A DNA stretch of 64,000 bases, taken from contig JAKCWG010000439.1 in assembly GCA_021464415.1 (NCBI GenBank), positions 1 through 64,000 of the forward strand, read 5' to 3'. The translations under genes and the position numbers were made by a program. Below, in pieces: positions 22,842 through 33,810 of the stretch; position 1 is the first letter of the stretch, and every line of letters begins with the position of its first letter. Under the pieces are notes generated by a model, which saw only the letters and a list, made by a program, of their open reading frames with translations, searched no databases and was not told the DNA's origin. Origin of the DNA: Lonicera japonica (lineage: Eukaryota; Streptophyta; Magnoliopsida; Dipsacales; Caprifoliaceae).

Positions 22842-24658
22842 TGACGCTCCGAAAATAATTCCGTGCTTAGGTACCCAAGTGCAGGTTGTCAAGTTATAAT
22901 ACTTGGTAAGTCCAAATATTGAACCACAAGGATAGTCGAAAAGACGATGTGGTGATTACGAGTCCAAGGTTTTGTTAAGAGAATTTAATTGGTTGATTTT
23001 AATGATTGATTTTAAAGTCTTGCAATAAAAAATAAAATGATGTAACAATAGATGAGAAAAGGCTAAGGCATTATATAATTCATTTGTTTTGCAAAGTTAA
23101 GTAAAATCAACCTCATTCAAAGTTCTCAATGCAGTTCTTAAGTGTTGAATATTTTACCCATTTCTAAGCAAAAGGGTGTGGAGCAAAAGCAATTCCCATA
23201 TAAATGCCACATAAAGAAAGGGTGTAAGCAAATATCAACACAAGTGCATCTCTCATTTTCATCTTGTGACAAAGGGTGTGAAGCAAGTGCAACCCATTCC
23301 CATATAATATCAACTAAGATTCAAACTTAAAATACAAAAAAAAAAGACATAAATTTAAACTAGGCATTTAAGAACTCATTGTTAGTTTCCCCAAGGCAAA
23401 TGACTTGATTATGAAAATGGTCAATTACAAGGAGTTTAACTCGATAAATCATAACATTTCATTTGTCTAAGATTGGGAGGTCTAGGTGGAGGTCAAACCG
23501 TCCTATATAGACTTATTTGATAAATACAAATTGAATCCTTAAAATGATTAATGAAGTTGTTTATGACATAAATTTAAAAGATTCTCTTTGGCAACACTTT
23601 AACTAAGAAGATGATGAGTCTTAAAATCACATAAAGTGTAGAAAACACTCAACATATCATTAAAGTATTTAAAGATTAAAATCTTAAATTTATGGTGTTT
23701 CCATGAATATTCAAGGACTAATCATGCTTAGCAATGGAAAGTATCTTATTCAAAGAAAGAATGGACATAGGCCAGTAAGAAATACACAAGTGTATCATTT
23801 TCTCATTAATGCTTGAGATCTATGTATACAAAGCATACAAAGTCAAATCATCATATGAAAATTATCTTACTAGCTTATGAATGGTTGAAAAAATAGAGAA
23901 GATGAAGGATTCAAAAATTATTTAACAATACTAACAATGGAATGAGAATTTAACTTACATAATTAATGCATTACAAATTTCATCTTTTAGCCTTAGCAGA
24001 GAAATTTACTCTATAATAAATGTAGAGACAAGAATTATAAAAGTGAACTCCATTTCTCTCTCTAGAAAAAACTATTACAAGTTATCTATAAATTGAGAAA
24101 AAAGAAGTAATAAATGTCCTCCTCTCCAAAGAAACAATGAAGACTATGAATAGGAGAGTTGTGTTGGATTTTAAAAAATAAACAATGCTTATTTTATTTT
24201 TGGTGGATAAATCCACCATCTTGGATGCTCTTTAATCACATGGAGAATTCCACTTTCTTAGATGCTCTTTAATCGCATGGACCTGGAGATTTCCACTTTC
24301 TCTCTTTAATCACATGGAGACTTCCACTTCTTTCTTTAATAACATGGAGACTTCCACTTTCTCTCTTTAATCAGATGGAGACTTTCACTTTCTTGGATTC
24401 CTTTTGTCCCATGGGAAATTCCACCATTGTATTAAATACAATATTTCTTGAAATCTAAAGACACAAAAATAATAATATTTCTTGAAATCTAAAGACACAA
24501 AAATAAACACAAAATGTGCCTTTCCAAGCATTGTTAAATACAAAAGTGCTACGAGACTAATCGCGAAATGAGTTGACAAACCGAGTAGATTTAGAGAAAT
24601 AAACACGACAAACAACTCTGAAAATGAGCACATGAATGGCAATATTAAGCGTTTATCA
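22842..24658 (-). repeat. ATH2 3' LTR
   Basis: 1817 bp. On the minus strand it starts TGATAAACGCTTAATATT and ends CGGAGCGTCA, with inverted ends TGA/TCA like the ATH1 and ATH3 LTRs, but most of the interior is different. A TATA-like word lies near 24085-24095. It contains a 5-unit minisatellite. Confidence 0.9.
24223..24395 (-). repeat. Minisatellite of ~36-bp units in ATH2 U3
   Basis: About five degenerate units built on 'ctctttaatcacatggaga' plus 'ttccactttct'. On the minus strand the array is roughly 130-310 bp upstream of the TATA-like word. The same array recurs in the truncated 5' LTR at 30971-31106. Confidence 0.88.
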
Positions 24659-24670
24659 ACTCCCCCCGAC
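24659..24670 (-). promoter_or_regulatory. ATH2 polypurine tract
   Basis: On the minus strand AAGTCGGGGGGAGT immediately precedes the 3' LTR start TGATAAACG. This is the standard position and composition of a plus-strand primer. Confidence 0.88.
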
Positions 24671-24676
24671 TTATCT

Positions 24677-24696
24677 CTTGCTAATCCCTTAGCAAG
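24677..24696. other. Hairpin beside the ATH2 polypurine tract
   Basis: On the minus strand CTTGCTAAGGGATTAGCAAG: an 8-bp perfect stem with loop GGGA, ending 18 nt before the 3' LTR. ATH3 has the equivalent hairpin with one compensated base pair (34141-34159). Confidence 0.75.
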
Positions 24697-25738
24697 ATAA
24701 ATAAAAGAAAAATAATACTATCCAAAAATTTATTAATAAAACGCACTAAGCCATTTTAAAAACTTCCAAGTTCCCTTAGAAGACGAGGTTTGTCTCGTGA
24801 AGGTTTACAGTGATGATACCTACAAACATCAAAAGTTTGATCATGGTGAATGACGAGAATGATGATTGCAAAAGTTCAATTTGCAAAGCTTATGACATTA
24901 CTATCACTATTTCTAGACTTGTGGGTTTTGAATGACTATCTAAATTTCTTATCTCCTTTAGAAACTTAACCCCATACTTCCCTTTAATCACATGCTAAGC
25001 GTTAAATTAGCAAAATTCTCATTTAAATAAAAAGAGTATTGATCATTAGAGATGAAAGAGGAATTTCCTTCAAAAACGAAAGTTTTAAATTTTGTTAATT
25101 TCTAAGCACTTTTCTTATATTTTCTTGGAATTTTTACTAAATTAGTTCAAGGCGGTTTTTATCTCTTTGGGGGGCAGCAGACTGACTATATAAAATTTGA
25201 CATTTTATGCTTATTTATTAAGCTTGAAGGAAGCTATTTACCCTTTCCTATATGGTAAACTTTACCTATCCATAATATTAGACAAAGAGACTTATGATTT
25301 AGTCAAGTGAAGCTTTAAGTCAATATTAGGATTAAAAGTCATCCAAGTTTTTCAAAGTGCCATGCATTTGTCCTCTCTATTGGAGGATCTTTTCGAAAAA
25401 ACTTTTATCGTCTTTGAATAATTCCCTCTTCACAAAATAAAAATTACTCTAAGTGTTAGGAAAGAATTTCTCTACTTGAAGCATTTACACATTTTAAGGG
25501 ACGTTTCTAGGGTCATAAATCTAATTGAAGTAAAGCAAGATAGATTATCACTCAAATTTCCATCTATATCAAAGAATTCATGTCAATAGCTAATGAACCA
25601 ATCATCATCATTTTTTTTGAAAAAAATAAAATTATTCATCATTTTTCAAACTTTCAATTTAATTTATTTTTATTTTTTTAAGCTCTAAACACATGAAAAA
25701 TTCAAAAATTGAAAAGCCATTAAACTTTAAGTACATTA
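24697..25738 (-). other. ATH2 non-coding region between two G-tracts
   Basis: No open frame of note. This is the place where Athila-type elements may carry an envelope-like gene, but none is seen. A block at 24781-24835 ('tctcgtgaaggttt', then 'gatgatacctacaaacat') is conserved with ATH3 at 34235-34290, and includes a short inverted repeat ACGAG/CTCGT (24783-24798). Confidence 0.65.
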
Positions 25739-25771
25739 CCCCCCAACTTGAAGAACGCATTGTCCTCAATG
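25739..25771 (-). promoter_or_regulatory. Second polypurine-like tract and hairpin downstream of ATH2 pol
   Basis: On the minus strand CATTGAGGACAATG (5-bp stem, loop AGGA) is followed after a short spacer by CTTCAAGTTGGGGGG. This repeats the plan of the LTR-adjacent module. A second polypurine tract after pol is known from Athila-like elements; the hairpin is what I see here. Confidence 0.65.
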
Positions 25772-26034
25772 TGAAGAGAACGAGAAATTGGCAGTCTCCC
25801 ATTTGGCTTTTCAATTTTCATGAGGCAAAAGAGAACTATTTTCAAAGCAAAATTACTATATGTACACACTAACAAAAAAACGGGTTAGAATTAGATAAAA
25901 CATAACATGCATGCATTACAACCACATTTTAATCGTAATATCATGTTTATCAAACCGAACCCAAAAAAGAAGGAAAGGAAATAAAGCAAAAAACAAATTT
26001 TTTTTTTTTAAGTATATGCAAACATCACCTATGC

Positions 26035-27347
26035 TTGTTAGGTAGAGGTCGGATCTTCAAGAGTGGTGAACTCCTCTTGAGGTGGGAATTCCAAAGATGG
26101 CTTAAGGCGTTGTCCGTTCACTTTAAACACAAAACCAGTTTTGGGATCCTCAACATTCACGGCCCCAAAACGGAATACATGTTGAACAATGTATGGGCAG
26201 TCCAACGAGATTTCAACTTTCCCGGAAAGAGATGCAAACGCGTGTCATAAACTAGAACTTTGTGCCCGAGTTTAAATTCTTTTCTTAAAATAGATTTATC
26301 ATGGAAAAATTTTGCACGTTCTTTGCTTATCTCTGCATTTTGGTATGCATCCCTCCTTAATTCTTCCAACTCCTCAAATTGTACTTTTCGGTTGCTTCCG
26401 ACATTTTCGATATCAAAATTCATCATTTTAACTGCCCAAAATGATTTATGTTCCAACTCAACGGGAAAATGGCAAGGCTTGCCATATACTATCCGATAGG
26501 GAGACATTCCTAAAATTGTTTTAAAAGCCGTATGGTAAGCCCAAAGTGCATCGTTAAGACGCAATGACCAATGCTTACGATTTGGATTTACCGTCTTTTC
26601 AAGAATTTGCTTAATCTACCTATTGACAAGTTTGGCTTGTCCATTAGTTTGCGGATGATAAGCGAGTGATACCTTATGATTTACCCCATATTTTTGCATT
26701 AAAGATTCAAAAGGTTTGTTGCAAAAATGAGTACCACCATCGCTTATAATAGCTTTGGCCGCCGTTTTCTTAGCCGAAAAGTGCCCTCCACAAGCTTTGT
26801 TGTGGCACAAAGTAAGGACTTTTTTGAACTTTTCATCCGGTACACAACGCCGAATAATTTGGTCCGCACCATACTTGAACAAGTACGGTTCTTCCCAATA
26901 GAATTAGTACACTTCGGACATGAATTTTCGCCGATCTTGAGCATTCCAATGTGTTGGCATCTTGTCGGTGACAAAAAAATTAACAATGTCGGCGTACCAC
27001 GAAAATAAAGTTACCAAAAATAATTTCTCATCCGGGAACGAATCTTTGATTGCACTTTACTCGATGTGATAAGTGAATGAGAGGCGAGATAGATGATTCG
27101 CTACCACATTTTCAACACCTTTCTTGTCTTTGATGAGCAAGTGGAATTCTTTGAGCAAAAGAATCCACCTTAAAAGCCTTGGCTTTGCATCTTTCATTGT
27201 AAAAAGGTATTTGAGAGCCGCATGATCAGTGAAAATGACAATAGGCGATCCAATGAGGTAGGATCGGAATTTGTCAAGGGAAAATACTATGGCCAAGAGC
27301 TCTTTCTCTGTTGTTGTGTAGTTCATTTGAACATGGTTGAGTGTTCG
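26035..27347 (-). pseudogene. ATH2 pol 3' part: integrase and RNase H
   Basis: Read from 27347 downward: RNase H ([44 protein letters not shown]), the integrase HHCC region (IIRRCVPDEKF, then CHNKACGGHFSAKKTAAK), then directly [15 protein letters not shown] and [15 protein letters not shown]. Between KKTAAK and AIISDGG about 110 residues present in ATH3 are missing in frame, including the first catalytic Asp and the CxxC of the zinc finger. The catalytic Glu of the QAEL motif is Lys here. The C-terminal domain ([35 protein letters not shown]) is well kept until a frameshift near 26190; coding ends near 26035. Confidence 0.88.
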
Positions 27348-27352
27348 GCTTG

Positions 27353-28615
27353 TGTGAACACTCCAATCCACGACTCTCGTATGAATTTGGTTTTCATACA
27401 AATAAGCATTCCGCATCAAGTCTTGAGTAATCATGCATACAGGAGACCTCTAAGGGAAGTCCTGATTTTCGAGCGCGTCGGGAATCTACCACAACCTTTG
27501 TTGCCACTTCGCTTACTAGGACGGGGATCGATTTTTTTGATAGCCAGCCGCACGCCCCCCAACCGCACGGTTGGCTCCCAACCGTACAGTACTTTCCCTA
27601 GCCGCACGGTTGGCTCCCAACCGTACGGTTGGCACCTAGCCGCACGCCCCAGCCGCACGCCCCAACCGCACTCCCCAGCCGCACGCCCTGCGGCTACCCC
27701 CTGCGGTTGGCCTCATTTGGAGCGTTTTTGGAGAGATTTTTGCTATAAATAGGACCCTTGGGGTCTCATTTGAGGGACATCAACACTCAATAGTGTTTTT
27801 AGTAAGTAGGAACTCTGTCAAAATTATTAGAGAGTCATTTTAGAGAAATTCTGAGAAAAAGTTTCCGAGAGAGAATTTCTGAGAGAGAGTTTTTAGAAAG
27901 AGAAAATCTTGAGAGAGAAAGTTCTAGAGAGAGAAGGAAGCAAGCAAGGCAACAAGGCAAGGCTCTCATTTCTTCGGCAAGCGCATCAGGTACGTCTATC
28001 CACAACCTTTCTTAATTTCAATATCGCATTTAAATATTCATTTTTAATATAGAAAGTTAGATAACTTGCAAAGAAGTTCATTGCTTTCAAAACAAATCCT
28101 TTCTAAGTTTTACAAGAAATCTAAAACCTATTTTGACACGTTTTCAAAACAAACAAAAATACAAAAACAGTTTCCAAAGAAAGGAACTACGAGACTCTGA
28201 TTTCATTCTACGAATGAATACGTAGGCGCTCGCAAAGCTCGAGTCTGATTTCAAAATATTGTTTTAAACTGAATTTATCCGAAAGGACTGTCTTGAAAAC
28301 CATTCGAACTACTTGCAAGATATCTAAAATAGGAATTAGATGCATGATCCATTAAGAGACCGAAAGGGCGAATTGGGTGCCTAACACCTTCCCAATTCGT
28401 AACATAGTTCCCGAACCCTAGCAAAGTAAATTTTCAAAATAAATCTCTGGTTTCAAACGTATGAAAGATAATTCGTTTTCGAATTGTCCTTTGTACGATC
28501 TTTTGTTTGTTTTCTCGTAAAACAAACTGGCGACTCTACAAAACACGTTTTTTTAAAGAAAACCGAGAACGAGGACTCTTTCTTTCTCTCGGGTCGCGGG
28601 TCCAGATTTTTCACA
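27353..28615 (+). repeat. Tat-type solo LTR inside ATH2 RNase H
   Basis: 1263 bp, from TGTGAACACTCC to CAGATTTTTCACA, with perfect TSD GCTTG (27348-27352 and 28616-28620). Removing it rejoins the RNase H reading YYAS and RTLN. It matches the TAT1 LTR (22729 and 31334-32243) apart from a GC-rich block. TATA box CTATAAATAGG at 27743-27753 gives plus orientation. The region near 28510 (ACTGGCGACTCTAC) looks like a primer site but lies inside the LTR. Confidence 0.92.
27540..27718 (+). repeat. GC-rich palindromic block in the Tat solo LTR
   Basis: About 180 bp made of variants of CCGCACGCCCC and the palindromes CCAACCGTACGGTTGG / CCGCACGGTTGGCTCC. It is far more GC-rich than its surroundings, ends 25 bp before the TATA box, and is almost absent from the TAT1 LTR, where 31400-31420 goes straight from 'gggatcgacc' to 'tggcccctttt'. 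Confidence 0.85.
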
Positions 28616-28620
28616 GCTTG

Positions 28621-29963
28621 CATAGTAAATGACTCCGGGCTTCTTGTCTTTTCTTTGGCCAATAACTGCCCCCATGGCATAGTCGCTTTCATCACACGTG
28701 AGTTCAAATGGCAAACTCTAATCAGGAGTTTGAATGATGGGGGCGGTTGTGAGCAAGTGCTTGAGTTTGGCGAATGCTTCTTCACATTTCTCGTCCCAAA
28801 TGAATGGAGCATCTTTCAATAGGAGATTGCACAACGGCTTTGCGATAGCACTGAAGTTTTGAATGATCCTCCTATAAAAGCCGGCATGACCCAAAAATGA
28901 ACGGACATCTTTGACGGTAATTGGAGTGGGAAGTTTTCAGATTATTTCAATTTTTGCCTTGTCAACTTCGATTCCCTCCTCCAAAATAATGTGCCCTAAG
29001 ACAATACCCTTTGTCACCATGAAATGACATTTCTCCCAATTAAGAACAAGCTGTTTCTCAATGCACCTTTCTAAAACCTGCTCAACATTCAACAAACAAT
29101 TATCGAATGACTTACCGTAAACGGTAAAGTCATTCATAAATACCTCTAAGGTCTTTTCCACCATGTCTCTAAAGATACTTAGCATGCACCTTTGAAAGGT
29201 TGCCGGTGCATTGCACAACCTAAATGGCATCCTTCAATATGCAAAGGTACCAAAGGGGCATGTGAAGGTGGTTTTCTCTTGATCATTTAAATCAATCTCA
29301 ATTTGGTTGTATCCAGAAAATTCATCTAAGAACGCGTAAAACTCATCCCCGGATACTCTTTCAAGTGTTTAGTCAAAAAATGGGAGTGGGAAGTGGTCTT
29401 TAAGTGTTACTTCATTGAGCTTAAAGTAGTCAATACACATTCGCCATCCGGTGGTGACTCTTTGAGGAATTAATTCATTTTGTTCATTTTTGACTACCGT
29501 GAGGCCGGATTTCTCTGGTACAACTTGGGTTGGACTCACACATTTGCTATCGGAGATTGGATAAATGATTTTCGCATCTAGCAATTTCAATACCTCATTT
29601 CTTACAACTTATTGCATATTTGGATTCAAACGACGTTGAAATTGTCTAGATGGTTTAGCCATTTTCTCCAAGTGGATTTTGTGAGTGCAAATTAAAGGAT
29701 TAATCCCTTTGGAGGTCAACTAATGTCCAACCAAAAGCTTTCTTATGTTTATTAAACATACTTACCAACCTCACCTCTTGATCTTTTGAGAGTTCGAAAG
29801 AGATTACCACAAGGTAGGTTCTGGAAGCACCTAGGAAAGCGTACTTCAAGTTGCTTGGTAATGGCTTGATCTCCATTTGTCCCTCAAGCTTTAGTGTTTG
29901 ATCGGATGTGCTCCCCTTTTGCTCCTTTAGATCTTTAACCTTATCATCAAGTAAGGAAAACAC
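28621..29963 (-). pseudogene. ATH2 pol: reverse transcriptase
   Basis: From 29963 down: KPLPSNLKYAFLGASRTYLV, KKAFGWTLVDLQ, LLDAKIIYPISDSK, GWRMCIDYFKLNEVTLKDHF, LPFFD, then in other frames YNQIEIDL and MPFRLCNAPATFQRCML, the catalytic VFMNDFTVYGKSFDNC near 29130, and KCHFMVTKGIVLGHI. The active site reads FMND rather than FMDD, so the first catalytic Asp of the pair is Asn. RNase H begins near 28900 and runs to the solo LTR at 28615. Stops replace Trp or Gln at several points. Confidence 0.88.
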
Positions 29964-30970
29964 TCATCAAATTCATTGGAAATGGTTAGATTTTCTTCCA
30001 TTGAATCCAAATCATAAGTATTACTAAAATGATCTTGAACCAATGACTCTATCATGTTCACATGTTCACTTTCTTCATCAAAATTATTTTGTTGTTTGCT
30101 TAAAGAGAACACATTTAGCTCAAGAGTCATGTTTCCAAAAGCCAATTTAACAATTCCATTCTTGCAATTAATGATGACATTAGATGTGGCAAGAAATGGT
30201 CTTCCTAAAATGATAGGAATTTCATTAGCGGGATTTGCTAACGGTTGCATATCAAGAACAATGAAATCAACGGGAAAGTATAATTTATCAATTTTCACAA
30301 GAACATCCTCTATTATCCCTCTCGGTATCTTAACGGATCGATCCGCTAATTGAATTGTCACTTTGGTGGGTTTCAACTCTCCTAACCCCAATTGTTGGTA
30401 CACTGAAGAAGGAAGCACATTAACACTAGCTCCCAAATCAAGTAAAGCATTATTTATGCGACAATTTCCAATTAAACATGAAATAGTTGGACAACCGGGA
30501 TCTTTGAATTTTGGAATACTAGTGCCTTGCATGATAGAGCTTGCTTGCTCTGTCATAATGCCTTTTTCTTAACATTCAACCTTCTTTTTGTGGTACACAA
30601 ATCTTTGCGAAATTTAACATATAAAGGTATTTTCTTGACTGCGTCAAGCAATGGAATGTTGATCTTGACTTCCCTAAACACATCAAGAATTTCGATGTTG
30701 CGATTTTCCTTAGGAGGTTGATTTAACCTTTCGGGAAAAGGGACCTTGATGTTATTTTCGATTTTTTCTGTGTCCTCTTTCCCATTTCTCTTTTCCTCTT
30801 CCTTTTCCTCTTCTACTCCTTCACTTGGTGTTGACTTGGCTATGTCCACCGGCGTTTTAGCCTTAGGAACTATAGTTTTGTCAATCATCTTTCCATTTCT
30901 AAGGGTTGTAATGGATTTCAACTCCTCTACATTCCCACTCGACTCCCCTTCAACTATCATGGCTTGCCCT
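29927..30970 (-). pseudogene. ATH2 gag C-terminus and protease
   Basis: Near 30965 the frame reads GQAMIVEGESSGNVEELKSI, matching the late part of ATH3 gag (GQTMMIEEGTSSQ), and continues to KVPFPERLNQPPKENRNIEI. One frame change leads into the protease frame: CPTISCLIGNCRINNALLDL with DLGASVNVLP, LGELKPTKVTIQLADRSVK, and EIPIILGRPFLATSN. The protease domain is intact over about 200 codons. Everything N-terminal of GQAM is deleted and replaced by LTR sequence. Confidence 0.88.
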
Positions 30971-31333
30971 TCACTTTCTCTCTTTAATCACATGGATACT
31001 TCCATTTTCTCTCTTTAATCACATGGAGACTTTCACTTTCTTTCTTTAATAACATGGAGATTTCCACTTTCTCTCTTTAATCACATGGAGACTTTCACTT
31101 TCTTGGATTGCTTTTGTCCCCTGAAAAATTCCACCATTGTATTAAATACAATATTTCTTGAAATCTAAAGACACAAAAATAACACACAAAATGTGCCTTT
31201 TCAAGCATTGTTAAATACAAAAGTGCTACGAGACTAATTGCGAAATAAGTTGGCAAACCGAGTAGATTTAGAGAAATAAAGTCGTCAAAAAACTCCAAAA
31301 ATGAGCATATGAATGGCAATATTAAGTGTATCA
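30971..31333 (-). repeat. ATH2 5' LTR, truncated to its first 363 bp
   Basis: The right end reads GTGTATCA and is followed by TSD TCCTG. The sequence matches 24223-24658 of the 3' LTR, including the ~36-bp minisatellite (30971-31106). The break joining it to gag lies inside the first repeat unit. Confidence 0.9.
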
Positions 31334-32243
31334 TCCTGACTTTCGAGCACATTAGGAATCTACCACAACCAATGTTTCCACTTCACTTATTAGGACGGGG
31401 ATCGACCTGCGACTGGCCCCTTTTGAAGTGTTTTTGGTGAAAATTTTGCTATAAATAAGACCCTTGGGGTCTCATTTTAGGCATCAACATTCAAGCAAGT
31501 TTTGGAGAGAGAAAGCTCTATCTATATCATTAAGAAGAGAGTTTTTAGAGAGAGCAAGTTCTAGAAAGAGTTTTTAGAGAGAGAAAGCCTAGAGAGAGAA
31601 AGAAGCAAGAAAGCAGTCTTTATTCTTCAAACGCATTAGGTACGTCTTTCTACCACTCTTCTGATTTCAATTACTGCACAAGTTTTAATCAAAAAAATTA
31701 GATAACTTGCAAAGAAGTCCACTGCTTTTAAAACAAATCCTTTATAAGTTCTACAAGAAATCTAAAATCCGTTTTGACACGTTTTCAAAACAAACAAAAA
31801 TACAAAAACAGTTTCCAAATAAGTGGAACTATGAGACTCTGATTTCATTCTACAAATGAATACGTAGGCGCTCGTAAAGCTCGAGTATGATTTTAAAATA
31901 CTGTTTTAAACTGAATTTATCTAGAAAGGAAAATTCTGAAAATAATTTAAAATACTAACAAGATATCTAAAATAGGAATTAAATACATGATCCATTAAGA
32001 GACCGAAAAGGCGAATTGGGTGCCTAACACCTTTCTAATTCGTAATGTAGTTCCCGAACCCTTGCAAAGTAAGTTTTCAACCAATCTCTGGTTTCAAATG
32101 TATAAAAGATAGTTCATCATTAAATTGTCTTTTATACGATCTTTTGTTTGTTTTCTCAAAAAACAAACTGGCGACTCTACAAAACACATTTTCCTCCAAA
32201 ACAAGAAACCGAGAAGGACGGGTCAGAGATTCGAGTTCTCATA
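31334..32243 (+). repeat. TAT1 5' LTR, second piece
   Basis: It resumes with TCCTG (TSD copy) and runs to CTCATA. TATA box CTATAAATAAG at 31449-31459, followed by a purine-rich 'gagaga' leader. Joined to 22729-22841 the LTR is about 1.02 kb. It contains the block GAATTGGGTGCCTAACACC near 32015-32035, also present in the solo LTR (28370-28395) and inverted in TAT2 (63680-63705). Confidence 0.9.
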
Positions 32244-32244
32244 G

Positions 32245-32262
32245 TGTCGACTCTGTTCGGGA
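32245..32262 (+). promoter_or_regulatory. TAT1 primer binding site, decayed
   Basis: TGTCGACTCTGTTCGGGA. It lies at the position equivalent to the TAT2 site GAGACTCTACTGGGGA (63379-63396) and resembles the TGGCGACTC-type primer sites of Tat/Ogre elements. Confidence 0.65.
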
Positions 32263-33497
32263 TGTCGAGAACTAAGTTCTTATATAATGGATCATATATT
32301 TAATTCATGTTATTTATTAGATATAGGTTTTGTAAGTGACACGCGTGAAATAGTGCAATCGTATACACCCAAGTGTAGGCGGTCAAGTTGTAATATAGAC
32401 TTATGAAAGTCCGAGTGTCGAACCACAGGGACGGGACTAAAGCTTTTGTAGATCACGTGTTTATATAGTAATTATTGATTAATTAAAATTGTTATGAATT
32501 GCTTTGTGGAGAAATGTGGAAAACAAAACTTAAAGTTATGAGAATATTCTTGTTTTAGAGGAAAGCGAAGGCTTTGGGGGTTTATTTGTTATTTATTGGG
32601 AACCATGGTTTATGAATCCAATTCAGCTCATTCATTCTCCTTATTGTGTTGCATATTGTACTTCTCATTTAGAAGTCTAGATGTTGGCGGTAAAAGATTT
32701 CGAGGAAATACAACCAATCCAACTTTACTAGGCTACCTTATGAGGGAAGACAAACACCACATTTAAGGAGACAAATAAGCAATTAGAGAGTTCTCAAATA
32801 TAGGCACAAAGAATGTTTAAGTGTTGTAGGTGACAAGGGAAAATAAAACCTTACTTTACACTTAACCATAAGATGTGACCATATTTGAAATAAAACTCTA
32901 TAATTTTATATAAAAAGCATAGCCATCCATTTATAATGGTGATTGTAAAATAATATATGCTTACTTGAAATACTTTGTTTGTATATAAATGATTTAACTA
33001 GTACTAATCATACATGGCATGAATAGTCTATGTATCATTTATGTGCTAAACATGTCCATTAATCACCAAAGAACTCCATATACAAGGCATAAGGAGGCAA
33101 AAGAGATTAAAATGGATCTTCCATAATATTTCTGGTGTTTTAAGCCATCAAATATTATGGACTATTATTAATAGATGAGAAGCATAATTATTTAACAATA
33201 CTAGGCACAGAGCTTTTAAAGAATTGAAAACTTGACCATGTTTTCCTTTTAAAACAAACTCACCCCCTAGCCTTGGCTAGGTGATTCACCCCTCCATAGA
33301 TGAATACATAATAATAATGGAGGAGAATCAACAAAACACTTGTATTAACATATATGAAATGAGTCTATTACAAGTGATTGAGAATATAAGAAGAAGAAGA
33401 AGAAGAATATTTCACTCTACTTTTCTCTCTTTATTACGAGAAGATTTCTCACTCTCCAATTCTCTTCATATCTCCTTAATGGAATGGGGTGGGGATG

Positions 33498-33506
33498 TAT
33501 TTATAG
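33498..33506 (-). promoter_or_regulatory. ATH3 LTR TATA box
   Basis: CTATAAATA on the minus strand, preceded by the 28-bp array and followed by a C-rich stretch (CATCCCCACCCC). The same box is present in the other two LTRs of the family near 38638 and 43810. Confidence 0.75.
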
Positions 33507-33590
33507 TAGTTGCAAAATAGATCCAATGGTCTACATTTAATCCCACCAACCATGATATAAGGGCTCACATTTATTCTCACATAATACAAG

Positions 33591-33810
33591 TGATGTAAAC
33601 GATGACATCACTAAATAATTATATAAGCGATGACATCATCGATGCATGATGTAAGCGATGGCATCATTAATACATGATGTAAGCAATGACATCATCAATA
33701 CATGATGTAAGCAATGACATCATCAATACGTGATGTAAGTAATGACATCATCAATTTATGATGTAAGCAATGACATCATCAATACGTGATGTAAGCAATG
33801 ACATCATCAA
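33591..33810. repeat. 28-bp tandem array in ATH3 3' LTR U3, about 8 units
   Basis: Units follow TGATGTAAGCAATGACATCA plus about 8 bp. Each unit is a dyad, since TGATGT pairs with ACATCA. The array lies 85-310 bp upstream of the TATA box. The TGACATCA word is one base from the bZIP site TGACGTCA. Confidence 0.92.

Larger units (their letters stand above)
22842..31333 (-). mobile_element. ATH2: Athila-type element, minus strand, 5'-truncated
   Basis: A full 3' LTR (22842-24658), polypurine tract, non-coding 3' region, pol (integrase, RNase H, RT, protease), the C-terminal part of gag, and only the last 363 bp of the 5' LTR. Primer site, leader, gag N-terminus and most of the 5' LTR are deleted. 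TSD TCCTG at 22837-22841 and 31334-31338 proves the outer ends. A Tat-type solo LTR (27353-28615) interrupts RNase H. The coding part has stops, frameshifts and an integrase deletion. Confidence 0.92.

Noticed and set aside
27222..27752. 176-codon plus-strand frame with Pro/Arg-rich repeats
   Set aside because: It spans RNase H antisense, a TSD junction and the GC-rich LTR repeat; the repetitive protein is a by-product.
28484..28822. Open frames of 112-119 codons on both strands
   Set aside because: They cross the solo LTR / ATH2 junction at 28615, so they are chimeric by chance.
33281..33520. Plus-strand frame MIHPSIDEYIIIMEENQQN..., recurring at 38388 and 43600
   Set aside because: It lies antisense in the U3/R part of the ATH3 LTR and recurs only because the LTR does. 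Its length varies with the AAG run, and it shows no domain.
33591..33810. CRISPR-like regular 28-bp repeats
   Set aside because: Units are contiguous without unique spacers and lie in a plant LTR; this is a tandem array.
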